Below, one piece after another: positions 43,420 through 52,878 of a DNA stretch of 64,000 bases. The notes under the pieces are model-generated. The model worked only from the letters and a program-made list of their open reading frames with translations, made no database searches and was not told the DNA's origin. The stretch lies in the NCBI GenBank assembly GCA_913776045.1, contig CAJYOI010000055.1:1-64000 (forward strand). Reading direction: 5' to 3'. Position numbers and translations under genes: made by a program. The DNA is from an uncultured Sphingomonas sp. GTDB taxonomy: Bacteria > Pseudomonadota > Alphaproteobacteria > Sphingomonadales > Sphingomonadaceae. Each line of letters starts with the position of its first letter. The first letter of the stretch is position 1.

Positions 43420-43896
43420 TTACTGGCGAACGCCACCGGTGCCGGCGGGCGGTTCGGAAATGAAGCCGACCTTGGCGTAGCCTGCCGACTGCATCGTGTA
43501 GACTGCGCCACCGATGCACTTATACGGCGTGTTCACGTCACCGCGGATGTGCACTTCGGGAATGTCGTCCGGGGTGATGTTCGATCCCAGACGATCGACC
43601 ACGCCCTTGAGCTTGGCGACGCCGCGATCGAGCAGTTCCTGGCTGGTCACCGGGGTCATGCCCCAGACCACCGTGCACTGATCACCATTGCCGGTGACCG
43701 AGAGCAGGACGTTCTCCGGCTTCGTCGTCGTGACTTCGTACGCCACCTTCGGCAGCGTCAGCGGGATCGACTGGACCACGACCGGAACCGCGATCAGGAA
43801 GATGATGAGGAGCACCAGCATGACGTCGACGAGCGGCGTCGTGTTGATGTCCGACATGGGGGTGGAGTCGTCGCCACCACCTGAACTCATCGCCAT
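43420..43896 (-). CDS. exbD: ExbD/TolR-family biopolymer transport protein (first copy)
   Basis: Same layout as its neighbour: NTTPLVDVMLVLLIIFLIAV with the key aspartate, then a 120-residue periplasmic domain. It differs by carrying two cysteines (TGNGDQC and TPYKC, near residues 73 and 128), possibly a disulfide, and a longer C-terminus (PPAGTGGVRQ). It follows exbB by about 110 bases. Confidence 0.93.
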   Translation of the reverse strand: MAMSSGGGDDSTPMSDINTTPLVDVMLVLLIIFLIAVPVVVQSIPLTLPKVAYEVTTTKPENVLLSVTGNGDQCTVVWGMTPVTSQELLDRGVAKLKGVVDRLGSNITPDDIPEVHIRGDVNTPYKCIGGAVYTMQSAGYAKVGFISEPPAGTGGVRQ

Positions 43897-44008
43897 TGCG
43901 AGCTTTTCCTATTCTACGTGTCGGCCCTTTACGGCTCCCTGAAGAACCGTCCGGGGCTGGTCCGGAACCGCGCAGGACCTGAAGCCCGTCGCGGTCCCGG
44001 CAGTCCCA

Positions 44009-44812
44009 TTACGCCTTGGTCTGCACGCCACCGGCCTGGCCGGCGGTCGTCGTCGCAGCGGGCTTCGCCGGAGCGGCCGGCTTGGCCGGGGCACCCTTGG
44101 CGACGGCCGGACGGACAGCGCCGTTCGACGCCAGGAAGCCCAGCACGTCGTTCGAGAAGGCCGACAGGTCTTCGGCGATCGACTTGTTGCGGCGCTGCAG
44201 CCAGTTGTAGGCGAGCACGGCCGGAACCGCGACGGCCAGACCCAGCGCGGTCATGATGAGTGCTTCACCGACCGGGCCGGCGACCGCGTCGATCGACGCC
44301 TGACCGGCAGCGCCGATCTTGATGAGTGCGCGGTAGATGCCGATAACCGTACCGAACAGACCGATGAACGGCGCGGTCGCACCGACGGTCGCGAGGAAGG
44401 CGAGGCCGGTGCCGAGTTTGGCATTGATCGCCGCTTCCGAGCGAGCGAGCGAGCCGTGCAGCCAGTCGTGCGCTTCGACCGGATCGGTCAGCTTGGCATG
44501 CTGGTCCTGCGCGGTGATGCCGTCGTCGACGATCTGACGATAGGCCGAGTTCTTCTCGAGCTTGGCGGCGCCTTCACGCAGCGAGTTCGACGTCCAGAAG
44601 CCGGTGCGGACGCGCTTGGCCTGGTTGATGACCTTCTGCTGCTCGAACAGCTTCGTGAACATGATGTAGAACGAAACGATCGAGAAGGCGCAGAGGATGA
44701 GGAACACGGTCCAGGCGATCGTGCCGCCCTGTTCCAGTGCCGCCCACAGGCCGTACGGGTTTTCGCCCGCTGCCGCGCCCTTGGTTGCCGCGGCGAGAAT
44801 GGTGGTGATCAT
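44009..44812 (-). CDS. exbB: ExbB/TolQ/MotA-family proton channel protein
   Basis: ExbB with three membrane helices: IAWTVFLILCAFSIVSFYIM, TGLAFLATVGATAPFIGLFG followed by TVIGIYRAL, and GPVGEALIMTALGLAVAVPA. The last two hold the conserved T/A-PF-GLFGTV and the GLAVAVPA-YN segments. A cytoplasmic loop of about 90 residues lies between helices 1 and 2; the C-terminal tail is rich in Ala, Pro and Lys. It works with ExbD as the proton-driven motor of TonB. 84 bases after tonB. Confidence 0.94.
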   Translation of the reverse strand: MITTILAAATKGAAAGENPYGLWAALEQGGTIAWTVFLILCAFSIVSFYIMFTKLFEQQKVINQAKRVRTGFWTSNSLREGAAKLEKNSAYRQIVDDGITAQDQHAKLTDPVEAHDWLHGSLARSEAAINAKLGTGLAFLATVGATAPFIGLFGTVIGIYRALIKIGAAGQASIDAVAGPVGEALIMTALGLAVAVPAVLAYNWLQRRNKSIAEDLSAFSNDVLGFLASNGAVRPAVAKGAPAKPAAPAKPAATTTAGQAGGVQTKA

Positions 44813-44896
44813 TGCTCGGTTGGTCCTTTTACGAAAAGCGTATCTTGGTGAGAATTCGAGGGGAGCGGCCGGTGCGCAGTGACACCGGCAAGGTCC

Positions 44897-45580
44897 TTAC
44901 TGTTCCAGCTGCCAGCGGATCGCCAACGGATAGCTGGATGCCACCGGGTTGCCCGCATCGTCCTTCGCCGGCGTGAAGCGCACGCGGCTACGGGAGATAC
45001 GGCAGGTCGCGTCGTCGAGGTCGCGGTTGCCACTCGACGAGGTGACCCGACAATCGGTGACGCGGCCGTCCACGCCAACCGTCAGTGTCGCGGCGACTCG
45101 ACCTTCGGCACCTTCACGGCGAGCCGTCGGCGGATAGTTGTCCGGTCCGAAGAACTGGCTCACGTTACCCTTCAGCCCAGCCTTCTGGCTGATCCGCGGG
45201 GGTGCCGGCGGCGCAGGCGGAGCCGGCGGCGCAGGCGGCGCGGGCGGAGCCGGTGGCGGCGCCGTGTAAGCCGGCGGCGGCGTCGTCTGCGCCTGCATCA
45301 CCACCGGCGGCGCGACCGTCTGTACGATCGGCGGCGGGGTGACAAGGACCGGCGGTGGCGGAGTCGACGGCTGATCCGGCGGCGGCGGCGGCGGAGGCAC
45401 CTCCTCCGGCGGGGGCGGCGGCTCCTCGACCTCGAACGTCGTCAGCTTTTCCTGGGTCTTCTTGATGTACTGATAGGCGAGGCCCGTCACAAAGGCGTAG
45501 CCTATCACGGCGTGGATCAGGGCGACGATGACAAGCGCCACCACCCTGCTCCCGCTCATATTCTTGTCAGCGTAGGCCAT
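44897..45580 (-). CDS. tonB: TonB energy-transducing protein
   Basis: An N-terminal membrane anchor (VVALVIVALIHAVIGYAFVT), a long proline-rich periplasmic span (residues about 50-140, partly PPPPP and APPAPP repeats) and a C-terminal TonB domain (NYPPTARREGAEGRVAATLT, then VGVDGRVTDCRVTSSSGNRD). It couples the inner-membrane proton gradient to TonB-dependent outer-membrane receptors, which are numerous in sphingomonads. First gene of the leftward operon; no Fur box is evident in the 240-bp region upstream. Confidence 0.94.
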   Translation of the reverse strand: MAYADKNMSGSRVVALVIVALIHAVIGYAFVTGLAYQYIKKTQEKLTTFEVEEPPPPPEEVPPPPPPPDQPSTPPPPVLVTPPPIVQTVAPPVVMQAQTTPPPAYTAPPPAPPAPPAPPAPPAPPAPPRISQKAGLKGNVSQFFGPDNYPPTARREGAEGRVAATLTVGVDGRVTDCRVTSSSGNRDLDDATCRISRSRVRFTPAKDDAGNPVASSYPLAIRWQLEQ

Positions 45581-45821
45581 TCAGCTACGAAACTCCCTCA
45601 TGACTGACTGAGGTGGGTGGCGGTATGCACACGAGTGTCTCGGTCCTCTACCACTGCCCACCTTCTGCCGCAGACGTTATGCCATCGCGCGACAGGGCCA
45701 TGCGGCTCTATCACATGGTTCCGATGACGCAAACGCTTTGTCGGGCGCAACAAACGTACGGACGGAAAACGACAAAATAATTTCTGTATCGTTCAGGGGC
45801 GTCGCGCTAACGCTTTCGATC

Positions 45822-46661
45822 ATGTTTACCCGCGTTAACCTTTCGAAGCCGCTCGCGCTCGCTGTGGCCGTTTTCGCCGCATTTCCGTCGCAAAGTGCGC
45901 AGAATTCCGCCGCGCAGCCGCAAACGATTGCATCCTATGCAAGTGTCGCAGACCGGGTCATCGCCGCGCCTCTTCTTATCGACGCCACCATCCGCGATGC
46001 GACCCGATTGAAGCCTGCTGAGGCACCCGACGTCCGCCCGGGGTTTGTGCGATTCTACATCGTCGCCGATGTCGAAGCCCTGATTCGCGGGCCATCGGAA
46101 GTGTCTGCGCAGGTATCCTACCTGGCCGACGTGCCGCTCGATGCGCGGGGCAAGGCGCCGAAGCTCAAGAAGATGCGCGTCCTGCTGTTCGCGCGGCCCG
46201 TGCCGGGGCGCGCAGGGGAAATTCAGCTGCTCGGTGCCGAAGGGCAGCAGCCTTGGACGCCGACGCTCGACGCTCGCATCCGCAGCATTTCCCGCGAAGT
46301 CGTCGCCGCTGACGCCCCACCGGCGATCCGCGCGGTCGGCAACGCCTTCCATGTCGCAGGATCGTTGCCCGGCGAAGGTGAGACGCAGATATTCCTGACG
46401 ACGGCCGACAATCGACCGGTATCCCTGTCGATTCTCCGGCGCCCGGGCGAACAGCGCCGCTGGGCCGTGGCACTCAGCGAAATCGTCGACGAAGCCGGCG
46501 GCCCGCCCGCGCGCGACACGCTTTTATGGTACCGGCTCGCCTGCGGCCTGCCGCGCGTCCTCCCTGATCGCTCGGTCGCGGCGATGGAGCCAATGGACGC
46601 GGCGATCGCGCGCGAAGATTATGCCTTCGTCCTGGCGCAGCTTGGACCGTGTACCCGCTGA
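45822..46661 (+). CDS. Secreted hypothetical protein, 279 aa
   Basis: ATG 45822 gives a signal peptide (NLSKPLALAVAVFAAFPSQS). The mature domain begins with SYASVADRVIAAPLLIDATI and contains a beta-strand region (RFYIVADVEALIRGPSEVSA, then KMRVLLFARPVPG). A sphingomonad periplasmic protein of unknown role; cysteines near residues 256 and 277 might pair. It is divergent from tonB and three bases before the GNAT gene, so cotranscription with it is likely. Confidence 0.75.
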   Translation: MFTRVNLSKPLALAVAVFAAFPSQSAQNSAAQPQTIASYASVADRVIAAPLLIDATIRDATRLKPAEAPDVRPGFVRFYIVADVEALIRGPSEVSAQVSYLADVPLDARGKAPKLKKMRVLLFARPVPGRAGEIQLLGAEGQQPWTPTLDARIRSISREVVAADAPPAIRAVGNAFHVAGSLPGEGETQIFLTTADNRPVSLSILRRPGEQRRWAVALSEIVDEAGGPPARDTLLWYRLACGLPRVLPDRSVAAMEPMDAAIAREDYAFVLAQLGPCTR

Positions 46662-46664
46662 GCG

Positions 46665-47192
46665 ATGTGGAACCCGCTCAAGATTCGCGGCACCACCGCC
46701 GCTGACCTCGCGCTGCTGCATCCGGTCATCGAGCGTGCGTACCGCGGCGAGACGGCCCGGCGCGGCTGGACGCATGAGGCGGATCTGCTGACCGGGCCAC
46801 GGACGACCGGAGATGTGCTTGCCCAGATCGTCAGCGATCCGCGCCAGCGGCTGCTGTCCGCGTGGTTCGGCAAACGCGCGGTCGGATGCGTCGCGGTCGC
46901 CGACCGCGGCGATCGACTCGCCTATCTCGGCCAATTGTGCGTCGAGCCCGAGTTGCAGGCCGGCGGCATCGGCCGGCAATTAATCGCCGCGACCGAGGCC
47001 ACCGCAGTGGCATTGTTCGGCGCTGACCGGATCGAGATGACGGTGATCGAAAGCCGTGCCGCGCTGATCGCCTATTATCTGCGCCGCGGCTATGTCGCGA
47101 CCGGCGAACGGCGCGATTTCCCCATCCCGCTCGATCCGCCGCTGTTCATGACGGTGCTCGAAAAGCCGCTCGGGACGCTTGCCCGTCCCTGA
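46665..47192 (+). CDS. GNAT-family N-acetyltransferase
   Basis: A 175-residue GNAT enzyme. Motif A for acetyl-CoA is LGQLCVEPELQAGGIGRQLI (QxxGxG/A type) at about 90-110; IEMTVIESRAALIAYYLRRG matches motif B. The acceptor is unknown. It sits three bases after the secreted-protein gene and its stop overlaps an alternative trpF start. Confidence 0.88.
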   Translation: MWNPLKIRGTTAADLALLHPVIERAYRGETARRGWTHEADLLTGPRTTGDVLAQIVSDPRQRLLSAWFGKRAVGCVAVADRGDRLAYLGQLCVEPELQAGGIGRQLIAATEATAVALFGADRIEMTVIESRAALIAYYLRRGYVATGERRDFPIPLDPPLFMTVLEKPLGTLARP

Positions 47193-47215
47193 TGCGCGCG
47201 GCATGGGCGCGGGCC

Positions 47216-47854
47216 ATGTCCGTTTCTGCCAAGATCTGCGGCCTGTCGACGCCCGAGACGACCGATGCCGCCATCCGCCATGGCGCGCGCCACATCGGCC
47301 TGGTCTTCTTCCCGCCCAGCCCGCGCCATGTCGGCCTCGACCGTGCGCAGGGGCTGGCGGCGCGCGTGCCCGCGCACGTCGGCATTGTCGGCGTCTTCGT
47401 CGATCCCGATGATTCGCTGGTCGATGCCGCCGTCGCGGCGGGGGAGCTCGACATTATGCAACTCCACAAGACAGCGCCCGAGCGTGTCGCTGCCTTGAAG
47501 CGGCGGACGGGGCTGGAGGCCTGGGCCGCGGTCGCAGTTAAGACCCGTGCCGATCTCGACGCGGCGCGCAGTTTTGTCGGCGCTGCCGATCGCATTCTTT
47601 ATGACGCTAAGACGCCGGAGGGCGCGGCGCTGCCCGGCGGCATGGGGCTGCGATTCGACTGGGCGTTGCTCGACGGCCATCGCCATCCCCTGCCCTGGGC
47701 GCTGTCGGGGGGGCTCGATCCCGACAATGTCGCCGCCGCGGCCACCCGAACGGGCGCGACCCTGGTCGATGTCTCCTCCGGCGTCGAAAGCGCGCCCGGC
47801 GTGAAGGATATGGACAGGATCGCGCGCTTCCTCCAAGCGGTTCGGCACGTATGA
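47216..47854 (+). CDS. trpF: Phosphoribosylanthranilate isomerase
   Basis: TrpF catalyses the Amadori rearrangement in tryptophan synthesis. TIM-barrel motifs: KICGLSTPE near the start (catalytic Cys), [29 protein letters not shown], and [12 protein letters not shown] with the phosphate-binding loop; [14 protein letters not shown] near the end. I use ATG 47216; ATG 47192 overlaps the GNAT stop and is possible. It overlaps trpB by four bases. Confidence 0.95.
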   Translation: MSVSAKICGLSTPETTDAAIRHGARHIGLVFFPPSPRHVGLDRAQGLAARVPAHVGIVGVFVDPDDSLVDAAVAAGELDIMQLHKTAPERVAALKRRTGLEAWAAVAVKTRADLDAARSFVGAADRILYDAKTPEGAALPGGMGLRFDWALLDGHRHPLPWALSGGLDPDNVAAAATRTGATLVDVSSGVESAPGVKDMDRIARFLQAVRHV

Positions 47855-49080
47855 ACGCTCCCAATTCCTTCCGCGCCCAGCCCGACGATCGCGGGCATTT
47901 CGGTGATTACGGCGGCCGCTACGTCGCCGAGACGTTGATGCCGCTGATCCTGGACCTGGAGCGCGAATATCGCGCGGCCCAGGCCGATCCGGAATTCGCC
48001 GCCGAGTTCGACGACCTGCTCGAACATTATGTCGGCCGGCCGAGCCCGCTCTATTATGCCGAGCGGCTGACCGAGGCGCTGCGGGAAAGCGCGTCCGACG
48101 GCAAGGGCGCGCAGGTCTGGTTCAAGCGCGACGAGCTGAACCACACCGGCGCGCACAAGATCAACAATTGCATCGGCCAGATCCTGCTCGCGCGCCGCAT
48201 GGGCAAGACGCGGATCATCGCCGAGACGGGCGCAGGCCAGCACGGCGTCGCGACCGCCACCGTCTGCGCGCGTTTTGGTCTCCCCTGCACCATCTTCATG
48301 GGCGCGAAGGACGTCGAACGGCAGGCGCCGAACGTGTTCCGGATGAAGCTGCTCGGCGCCGAGGTGCGGCCGGTGAAGTCGGGCGCATCGACGCTGAAGG
48401 ACGCGATGAACGAGGCGCTGCGAGACTGGGTCGCCAACGTCCACGACACCTTCTACATCATCGGCACGGCGGCGGGCCCCCATCCGTACCCGGAACTGGT
48501 CCGCGACTTCCAGAGCGTGATCGGCCGCGAGGCGCGCGAACAGATGCTGTCTCGCACCGGGCGCCTCCCCGACCTGCTTGTCGCGGCGATCGGCGGCGGG
48601 TCGAACGCGATTGGGCTGTTCCACCCCTTCCTGGACGACGCCGACGTCGCGATGCTGGGCGTAGAGGCGGCAGGCGAAGGACTGGACGCGAAGCACGCCG
48701 CGAGCCTCGCCGGCGGCTTCCCGGGTGTCCTCCACGGCAACAAGACCTATCTGTTGCAAGACGACGACGGTCAGATCGCCGAGGCGCATTCGATCTCGGC
48801 GGGCCTCGACTATCCGGGCATCGGGCCGGAGCATAGCTGGCTGAAGGACATCGGCCGCGTAGAATATACGAGCGTGACCGACACCGAAGCGCTCGACGCC
48901 TTCCAGCTGCTCTGCCGGACCGAAGGCATCATCCCGGCGCTGGAGCCCAGCCACGCGATCGCCGCCGTGACCAAGCGCGCGCGAGAAATGGACCGCGATC
49001 AGGTCATTTTGGCGAACCTGTGCGGGCGCGGCGACAAGGACATCTTCACCGTCGCTGAAGCGCTTGGGGTGGAGATATGA
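47851..49080 (+). CDS. trpB: Tryptophan synthase beta chain
   Basis: TrpB condenses indole and serine with [19 protein letters not shown], the PLP lysine in [16 protein letters not shown], the [14 protein letters not shown] loop and the phosphate site GGGSNAIG are all present. Length 409 is typical for the alphaproteobacterial form. It has ATGA overlaps on both sides, with trpF before and a small membrane gene after. Confidence 0.97.
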   Translation: MNAPNSFRAQPDDRGHFGDYGGRYVAETLMPLILDLEREYRAAQADPEFAAEFDDLLEHYVGRPSPLYYAERLTEALRESASDGKGAQVWFKRDELNHTGAHKINNCIGQILLARRMGKTRIIAETGAGQHGVATATVCARFGLPCTIFMGAKDVERQAPNVFRMKLLGAEVRPVKSGASTLKDAMNEALRDWVANVHDTFYIIGTAAGPHPYPELVRDFQSVIGREAREQMLSRTGRLPDLLVAAIGGGSNAIGLFHPFLDDADVAMLGVEAAGEGLDAKHAASLAGGFPGVLHGNKTYLLQDDDGQIAEAHSISAGLDYPGIGPEHSWLKDIGRVEYTSVTDTEALDAFQLLCRTEGIIPALEPSHAIAAVTKRAREMDRDQVILANLCGRGDKDIFTVAEALGVEI

Positions 49081-49304
49081 GCGCGGCAGGTGGGAGCCTT
49101 ACGAAGTTCGTGGTAACGGCAGTGCTTGCTTTGATTGCCGCTGAGGTAATTGGGCGCGCTCTGGCGACATGGTTCGGCATCGAGCCGTTTTACAACGACA
49201 ATAGCGGCTGGCTTCGCATGATTTTCGTTGGGCCCGTAGTTACGTGGGCATTCTTCCACTTCCGCGTGATCGAACGCCTGCGCGATCGGGGGCACATCCA
49301 ATGA
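49077..49304 (+). CDS. Small membrane protein encoded between trpB and trpA, 75 aa
   Basis: Two hydrophobic stretches ([20 protein letters not shown] and [15 protein letters not shown]) suggest a two-pass inner-membrane protein; the end is polar ([13 protein letters not shown]). ATGA overlaps trpB and the stop overlaps the trpA start by four bases, so it is translationally embedded in the operon. Its base composition is lower in GC than its neighbours. No family is recognised and an insert of this kind in trpBA is not usual. Confidence 0.65.
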   Translation: MSAAGGSLTKFVVTAVLALIAAEVIGRALATWFGIEPFYNDNSGWLRMIFVGPVVTWAFFHFRVIERLRDRGHIQ

Positions 49305-50092
49305 GCACCCGCCTCGCCACCGCCTTCACGCGCGGCCCTGCGCTCGTCACATTCGTGACCGCGGGCGACCCGAAGCCGGCCGCGACGCCCGTCATCCTCG
49401 ACGCGCTCGTCGCAGGGGGCGCCGACGTGATCGAGCTGGGCATGCCGTTCACCGATCCGATGGCCGATGGTCCCGCGATTCAGGCGGCGAACATCCGCAG
49501 TCTGGGTGCGGGAACCACCACCGCCGACATCCTGTCGATCGCCAAGGGCTTCCGCGCGCGCCACCCGGACGTTCCGCTGGTCCTGATGGGCTATGCCAAC
49601 CCGATGCTGCGTCGCGGGCCGGAATGGTTTGCCGAAGCCTGCGCCGGCGCGGGCGTCGACGGCGTGATCTGCGTCGATATTCCGCCGGAAGAGGATGATG
49701 CGCTCGGGCCGGCGCTGCGGGCGAAGGGCATCGACCCAATCCGGCTCGCCACCCCGACGACCGATGTCGCGCGCCTGCCCGCCGTCCTGAATGGTGCGAG
49801 CGGGTTCCTCTATTACGTCTCGGTCGCTGGAATCACCGGGCTGCAACAAGCCGCGCAATCCTCGATCGAGGATGCGGTCGCGCGCCTCAAGGCCGCAACC
49901 CAGGTTCCCGTCGCGGTCGGCTTCGGCATCCGCACCCCCGAACAGGCCGCCGCCATCGCGCGGGTCGCGGACGGCGTCGTCGTCGGCTCCGCGATCGTCG
50001 ATCTGGTCGCGCAACATGGCGCCGATGCCGCCGAGCCGGTGCGTGCCTATATCGACACCCTGAAAACCGCCATCAGCAAGGCTACATCATGA
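49301..50092 (+). CDS. trpA: Tryptophan synthase alpha chain
   Basis: TrpA cleaves indole-3-glycerol phosphate. LVTFVTAGDPKP, the catalytic Glu in DVIELGMPFTDPMADGPAIQ with its Asp, LRLATPTTD, GFLYYVSVAGITG and VAVGFGIRTPEQ are present. ATG 49301 overlaps the preceding small gene by four bases; the longer reading is shadow. 263 residues. accD follows with an ATGA overlap. Confidence 0.97.
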   Translation: MSTRLATAFTRGPALVTFVTAGDPKPAATPVILDALVAGGADVIELGMPFTDPMADGPAIQAANIRSLGAGTTTADILSIAKGFRARHPDVPLVLMGYANPMLRRGPEWFAEACAGAGVDGVICVDIPPEEDDALGPALRAKGIDPIRLATPTTDVARLPAVLNGASGFLYYVSVAGITGLQQAAQSSIEDAVARLKAATQVPVAVGFGIRTPEQAAAIARVADGVVVGSAIVDLVAQHGADAAEPVRAYIDTLKTAISKATS

Positions 50093-50943
50093 GCTGGATC
50101 GACCGCGTCCGCAACGCGATCCCCTTCGTCACCAAGCGCGAGACGCCCGACAACCTCTGGCACAAGTGCAAGGGGTGCGGGCAGATGGTGTTCGTGAAGG
50201 AGTTGGAGGAAAACCAGCACGTCTGCCCGAAGTGCCAGCATCATGAGCGGATCGGTGGGCGTCTGCGGTTCGAGTACCACTTCGACGAGGGTAGCTGGAC
50301 TGTGCTGCCCAATCCGCGCGTTGCCGAAGACCCGCTGAAGTTTCGCGATTCGAAGCGCTATACCGATCGCCTGAAGACGGCCCGGACCGATACGGGTGAG
50401 CAGGATGCGTATCTGAACGCGGTCGGCACGATCGACGGCCACCGCGCGGTCATCGGCGTGCAGGATTTCGCCTTCATGGGCGGATCGATGGGCCAGTTCG
50501 TTGGCGAGGCGTTCATCGCCGGCTGCGAAGCGGCGATTCGCGAATCGGCACCCTATATCGTCTTCACCGCCAGCGGCGGCGCGCGCATGCAGGAGGGCAT
50601 CCTGAGCCTGATGCAGATGCCGCGATCGACCGTTGCGATCGAGATGCTGCATGACGCGCGCCTGCCCTACATCGTCGTGCTGACCGACCCGACGTCGGGC
50701 GGCGTGATGGCGGCCTATGCGATGCTGGGCGACGTCCAGATCGCCGAGCCCAACGCGACGCTCGCCTTCACCGGCCGCCGCGTGATCGAAAGCACGATTC
50801 GCGAGAAGCTTCCGGAAGATTTCCAGACGTCCGAATATTACCGCGACCACGGGCTGATCGACATGGTGACGCATCGGCACGAGCTGAAGGAAACGCTGGG
50901 CAAGCTGGTCGGCTATCTCGCCGGCGGCAAGATGGCGGCGTAG
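50089..50943 (+). CDS. accD: Acetyl-CoA carboxylase carboxyltransferase subunit beta
   Basis: AccD forms malonyl-CoA with AccA. The N-terminal four-cysteine zinc ribbon (LWHKCKGCG ... HVCPKCQHH) is intact, followed by the crotonase-like carboxyltransferase domain (FMGGSMGQFVGEAF, TASGGARMQEGILSLMQM, DPTSGGVMAAYAMLGD). 284 residues. Coupled to trpA by an ATGA overlap; the trpFBA-accD-folC order is common in alphaproteobacteria. Confidence 0.97.
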   Translation: MSWIDRVRNAIPFVTKRETPDNLWHKCKGCGQMVFVKELEENQHVCPKCQHHERIGGRLRFEYHFDEGSWTVLPNPRVAEDPLKFRDSKRYTDRLKTARTDTGEQDAYLNAVGTIDGHRAVIGVQDFAFMGGSMGQFVGEAFIAGCEAAIRESAPYIVFTASGGARMQEGILSLMQMPRSTVAIEMLHDARLPYIVVLTDPTSGGVMAAYAMLGDVQIAEPNATLAFTGRRVIESTIREKLPEDFQTSEYYRDHGLIDMVTHRHELKETLGKLVGYLAGGKMAA

Positions 50944-50960
50944 CCTAGGAAAGCCCTCTG

Positions 50961-51052
50961 CCCTTCAGGTCAGAGGGTTGGGAGAGGGGGAGGTCTCACC
51001 GAGAGCAACGCTCGCGGATAGGCCCCTCTCCCCACCCCTCTCGTCTGAAGGG
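50961..51052. repeat. Palindromic intergenic element (about 92 bp)
   Basis: Ends CCCTTCAG (50961-50968) and CTGAAGGG (51045-51052) are complementary; inside them AGAGGG and CCCTCT, then GGGAGAGGGG and CCCCTCTCCC pair, with a 30-base centre. About 28 bp of imperfect inverted arms. It fills the accD-folC gap. Such elements recur in sphingomonad genomes; RNA from it would fold as one long hairpin. Confidence 0.65.
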
Positions 51053-51066
51053 GACAGGGAGTAGCT

Positions 51067-52389
51067 ATGGACCACGCCACCTCCACCTCCCCCGCCGTCC
51101 AGGCGCAACTCGACCGGCTGACGATGCTGTCGCCGGGCGCCGACATCCTCGGCCTGGGTCGCATCCGCGCGTTGCTCAACCGGCTCGGCAACCCCGAACG
51201 GCGCCTGCCGCCGGTGTTTCACGTCGCGGGCACGAACGGCAAGGGATCGACCTGCGCCTTCCTTCGCGCCGCCCTGGAGGCGGAGGGGTATCGCGTCCAC
51301 GCCTATACCTCACCCCACCTCGTCCGCTTCAACGAACGTATCCGCGTGGCGGGGAAACTGATCGAGGACGATGCACTCGCCCCCCTGCTCGCCCGCGTGC
51401 TCGACGTGGCCGACGGCATCGGCGCCAGCTTCTTCGAGGTTTCGACCGCTGCGGCCTTCCTCACCTTTGCCGAAACGCCGGCCGACGCGTGCGTGATAGA
51501 GGTGGGCCTGGGCGGCCGGCTGGACGCGACCAACGTCGTCGTCGACCCCGCGGCATGCGGCATCGCGCAACTCGGGATCGACCATCAGGCCTTCCTCGGC
51601 AACACAGCCGAAGCCATCGCGCGCGAAAAGGCGGGGATCGCCAAGCCGGGAAGGCCGCTGGTCACCCTGTCCTATGCCGACAGCGTGAATGCCGCGGTGC
51701 GAACCATCGCAGAGGCAGCCGGGGCCGACCTGCAAGTGCAGAATGCGGCGTGGACGTTCCGGACCGACCCGGAGCGGCGAACGGCGGAGCATCGCTATTG
51801 TGCCGATGGACCATGGATCGTCACGCCGTGGCCGTCGCTCGCCGGCGAGCACCAGATCACGAACCTCGCGCTCGCTATCGCGATGCTCAGCGCGCAGGAC
51901 CGGGTTCGGGTGTCCCCGACCGCGATGTTCACCGCTGCGACCGCGGTGCGTTGGCCGGCGCGGATGCAGCAGCTGTCGGATGGCCCGTTGGTGAGGTGCT
52001 TACCCGCCGAAACCCCGGTCTGGCTCGACGGCGGTCATAACGAACCCGCGGCAAGGGCCGTGACGGAAACGCTCGCCACGATGGCGGCGGGGCGCAAGGT
52101 CGACCTGGTCGTCGGCATGCTCGCCAACAAGGATGCCGCCGGCTTCCTCGCGCCGATACTGCCGCTTGCTCGGTCGCTGACCGGCGTACCGACGCCGGGC
52201 CACGATCATCATCCGCCAGAGGCGCTGGCGGCGATTGCCAGGTCGGCCGGCGTACCTGGACGTACCGCGCCCGGTGTTCGCCACGCCTTCACCGCGCTTG
52301 CCCAGGCCGGCACGCAGGCGGTCGCCGTGCTCGGCTCGCTCTATCTAGCCGGTGAAGTGCTCGCGGAGAACGACGAGCTGCCGGACTGA
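51067..52389 (+). CDS. folC: Dihydrofolate synthase/folylpolyglutamate synthase
   Basis: FolC adds glutamates to folate. The Mur-ligase-type ATP site HVAGTNGKGSTCAFL, then YTSPHLVRFNERIRV, FEVSTAAAFL, CVIEVGLGGRLDATNVV and LGIDHQAFLGNT are present; LDGGHNEPAA marks the C-terminal domain. AGGGAG lies five bases before ATG 51067. 440 residues. Confidence 0.95.
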   Translation: MDHATSTSPAVQAQLDRLTMLSPGADILGLGRIRALLNRLGNPERRLPPVFHVAGTNGKGSTCAFLRAALEAEGYRVHAYTSPHLVRFNERIRVAGKLIEDDALAPLLARVLDVADGIGASFFEVSTAAAFLTFAETPADACVIEVGLGGRLDATNVVVDPAACGIAQLGIDHQAFLGNTAEAIAREKAGIAKPGRPLVTLSYADSVNAAVRTIAEAAGADLQVQNAAWTFRTDPERRTAEHRYCADGPWIVTPWPSLAGEHQITNLALAIAMLSAQDRVRVSPTAMFTAATAVRWPARMQQLSDGPLVRCLPAETPVWLDGGHNEPAARAVTETLATMAAGRKVDLVVGMLANKDAAGFLAPILPLARSLTGVPTPGHDHHPPEALAAIARSAGVPGRTAPGVRHAFTALAQAGTQAVAVLGSLYLAGEVLAENDELPD

Positions 52390-52461
52390 TGGTTATTGCG
52401 ATTGACTATCAATAGCGCAGTGGTGAACATGCCGGCCTGATCTCGCAATAGAGTCGCGCCC

Positions 52462-52878
52462 ATGACCAACGCCTTCACCATCCTGCCCCAGCTACAGCCG
52501 GAAGACCCCGCGCCGCGCCTGCTGCTGTTCGCCTTTCGCCAGATGGGCGCCCACGGCATCGACGACGCGGCGGCGGCGCACGCTTTCGTCACCGCGTTCG
52601 GCAAGGATTTCCGCCGCCCGCTGATCCTGCTGCGCACGCTGATGCTCGAACTGTCCGCCGCCGCCTGCCGCCCGCTGCAAATCGCGCCGTGGTGCTGCGG
52701 GCGGATGACGGGATGCGAAGGCGCGGTTCTGGCTATCGTCGGCAAGAGCCTGACCAACGAAGCCGCCGCGGATCTGCTGCTCGCCGACCTGCTCGGCACG
52801 CGCGACGCGAAGGGCCCGCTGGCGACGGCGACCGCGCTCGGGATCGCCTTCGCCGATTTGGGGATGCCGTTAGGCTGA
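52462..52878 (+). CDS. Conserved hypothetical protein, 138 aa
   Basis: A soluble helical protein (APRLLLFAFRQMGAHGIDDA, then FRRPLILLRTLMLELSAAAC, WCCGRMTGCEGAVLAIV) with three near-adjacent cysteines. It matches a small uncharacterised family I know from sphingomonads only as a conserved hypothetical (a DUF6628-like entry); the assignment is from memory. It converges on, and overlaps by nine bases, the ampG-like gene. Confidence 0.7.
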   Translation: MTNAFTILPQLQPEDPAPRLLLFAFRQMGAHGIDDAAAAHAFVTAFGKDFRRPLILLRTLMLELSAAACRPLQIAPWCCGRMTGCEGAVLAIVGKSLTNEAAADLLLADLLGTRDAKGPLATATALGIAFADLGMPLG

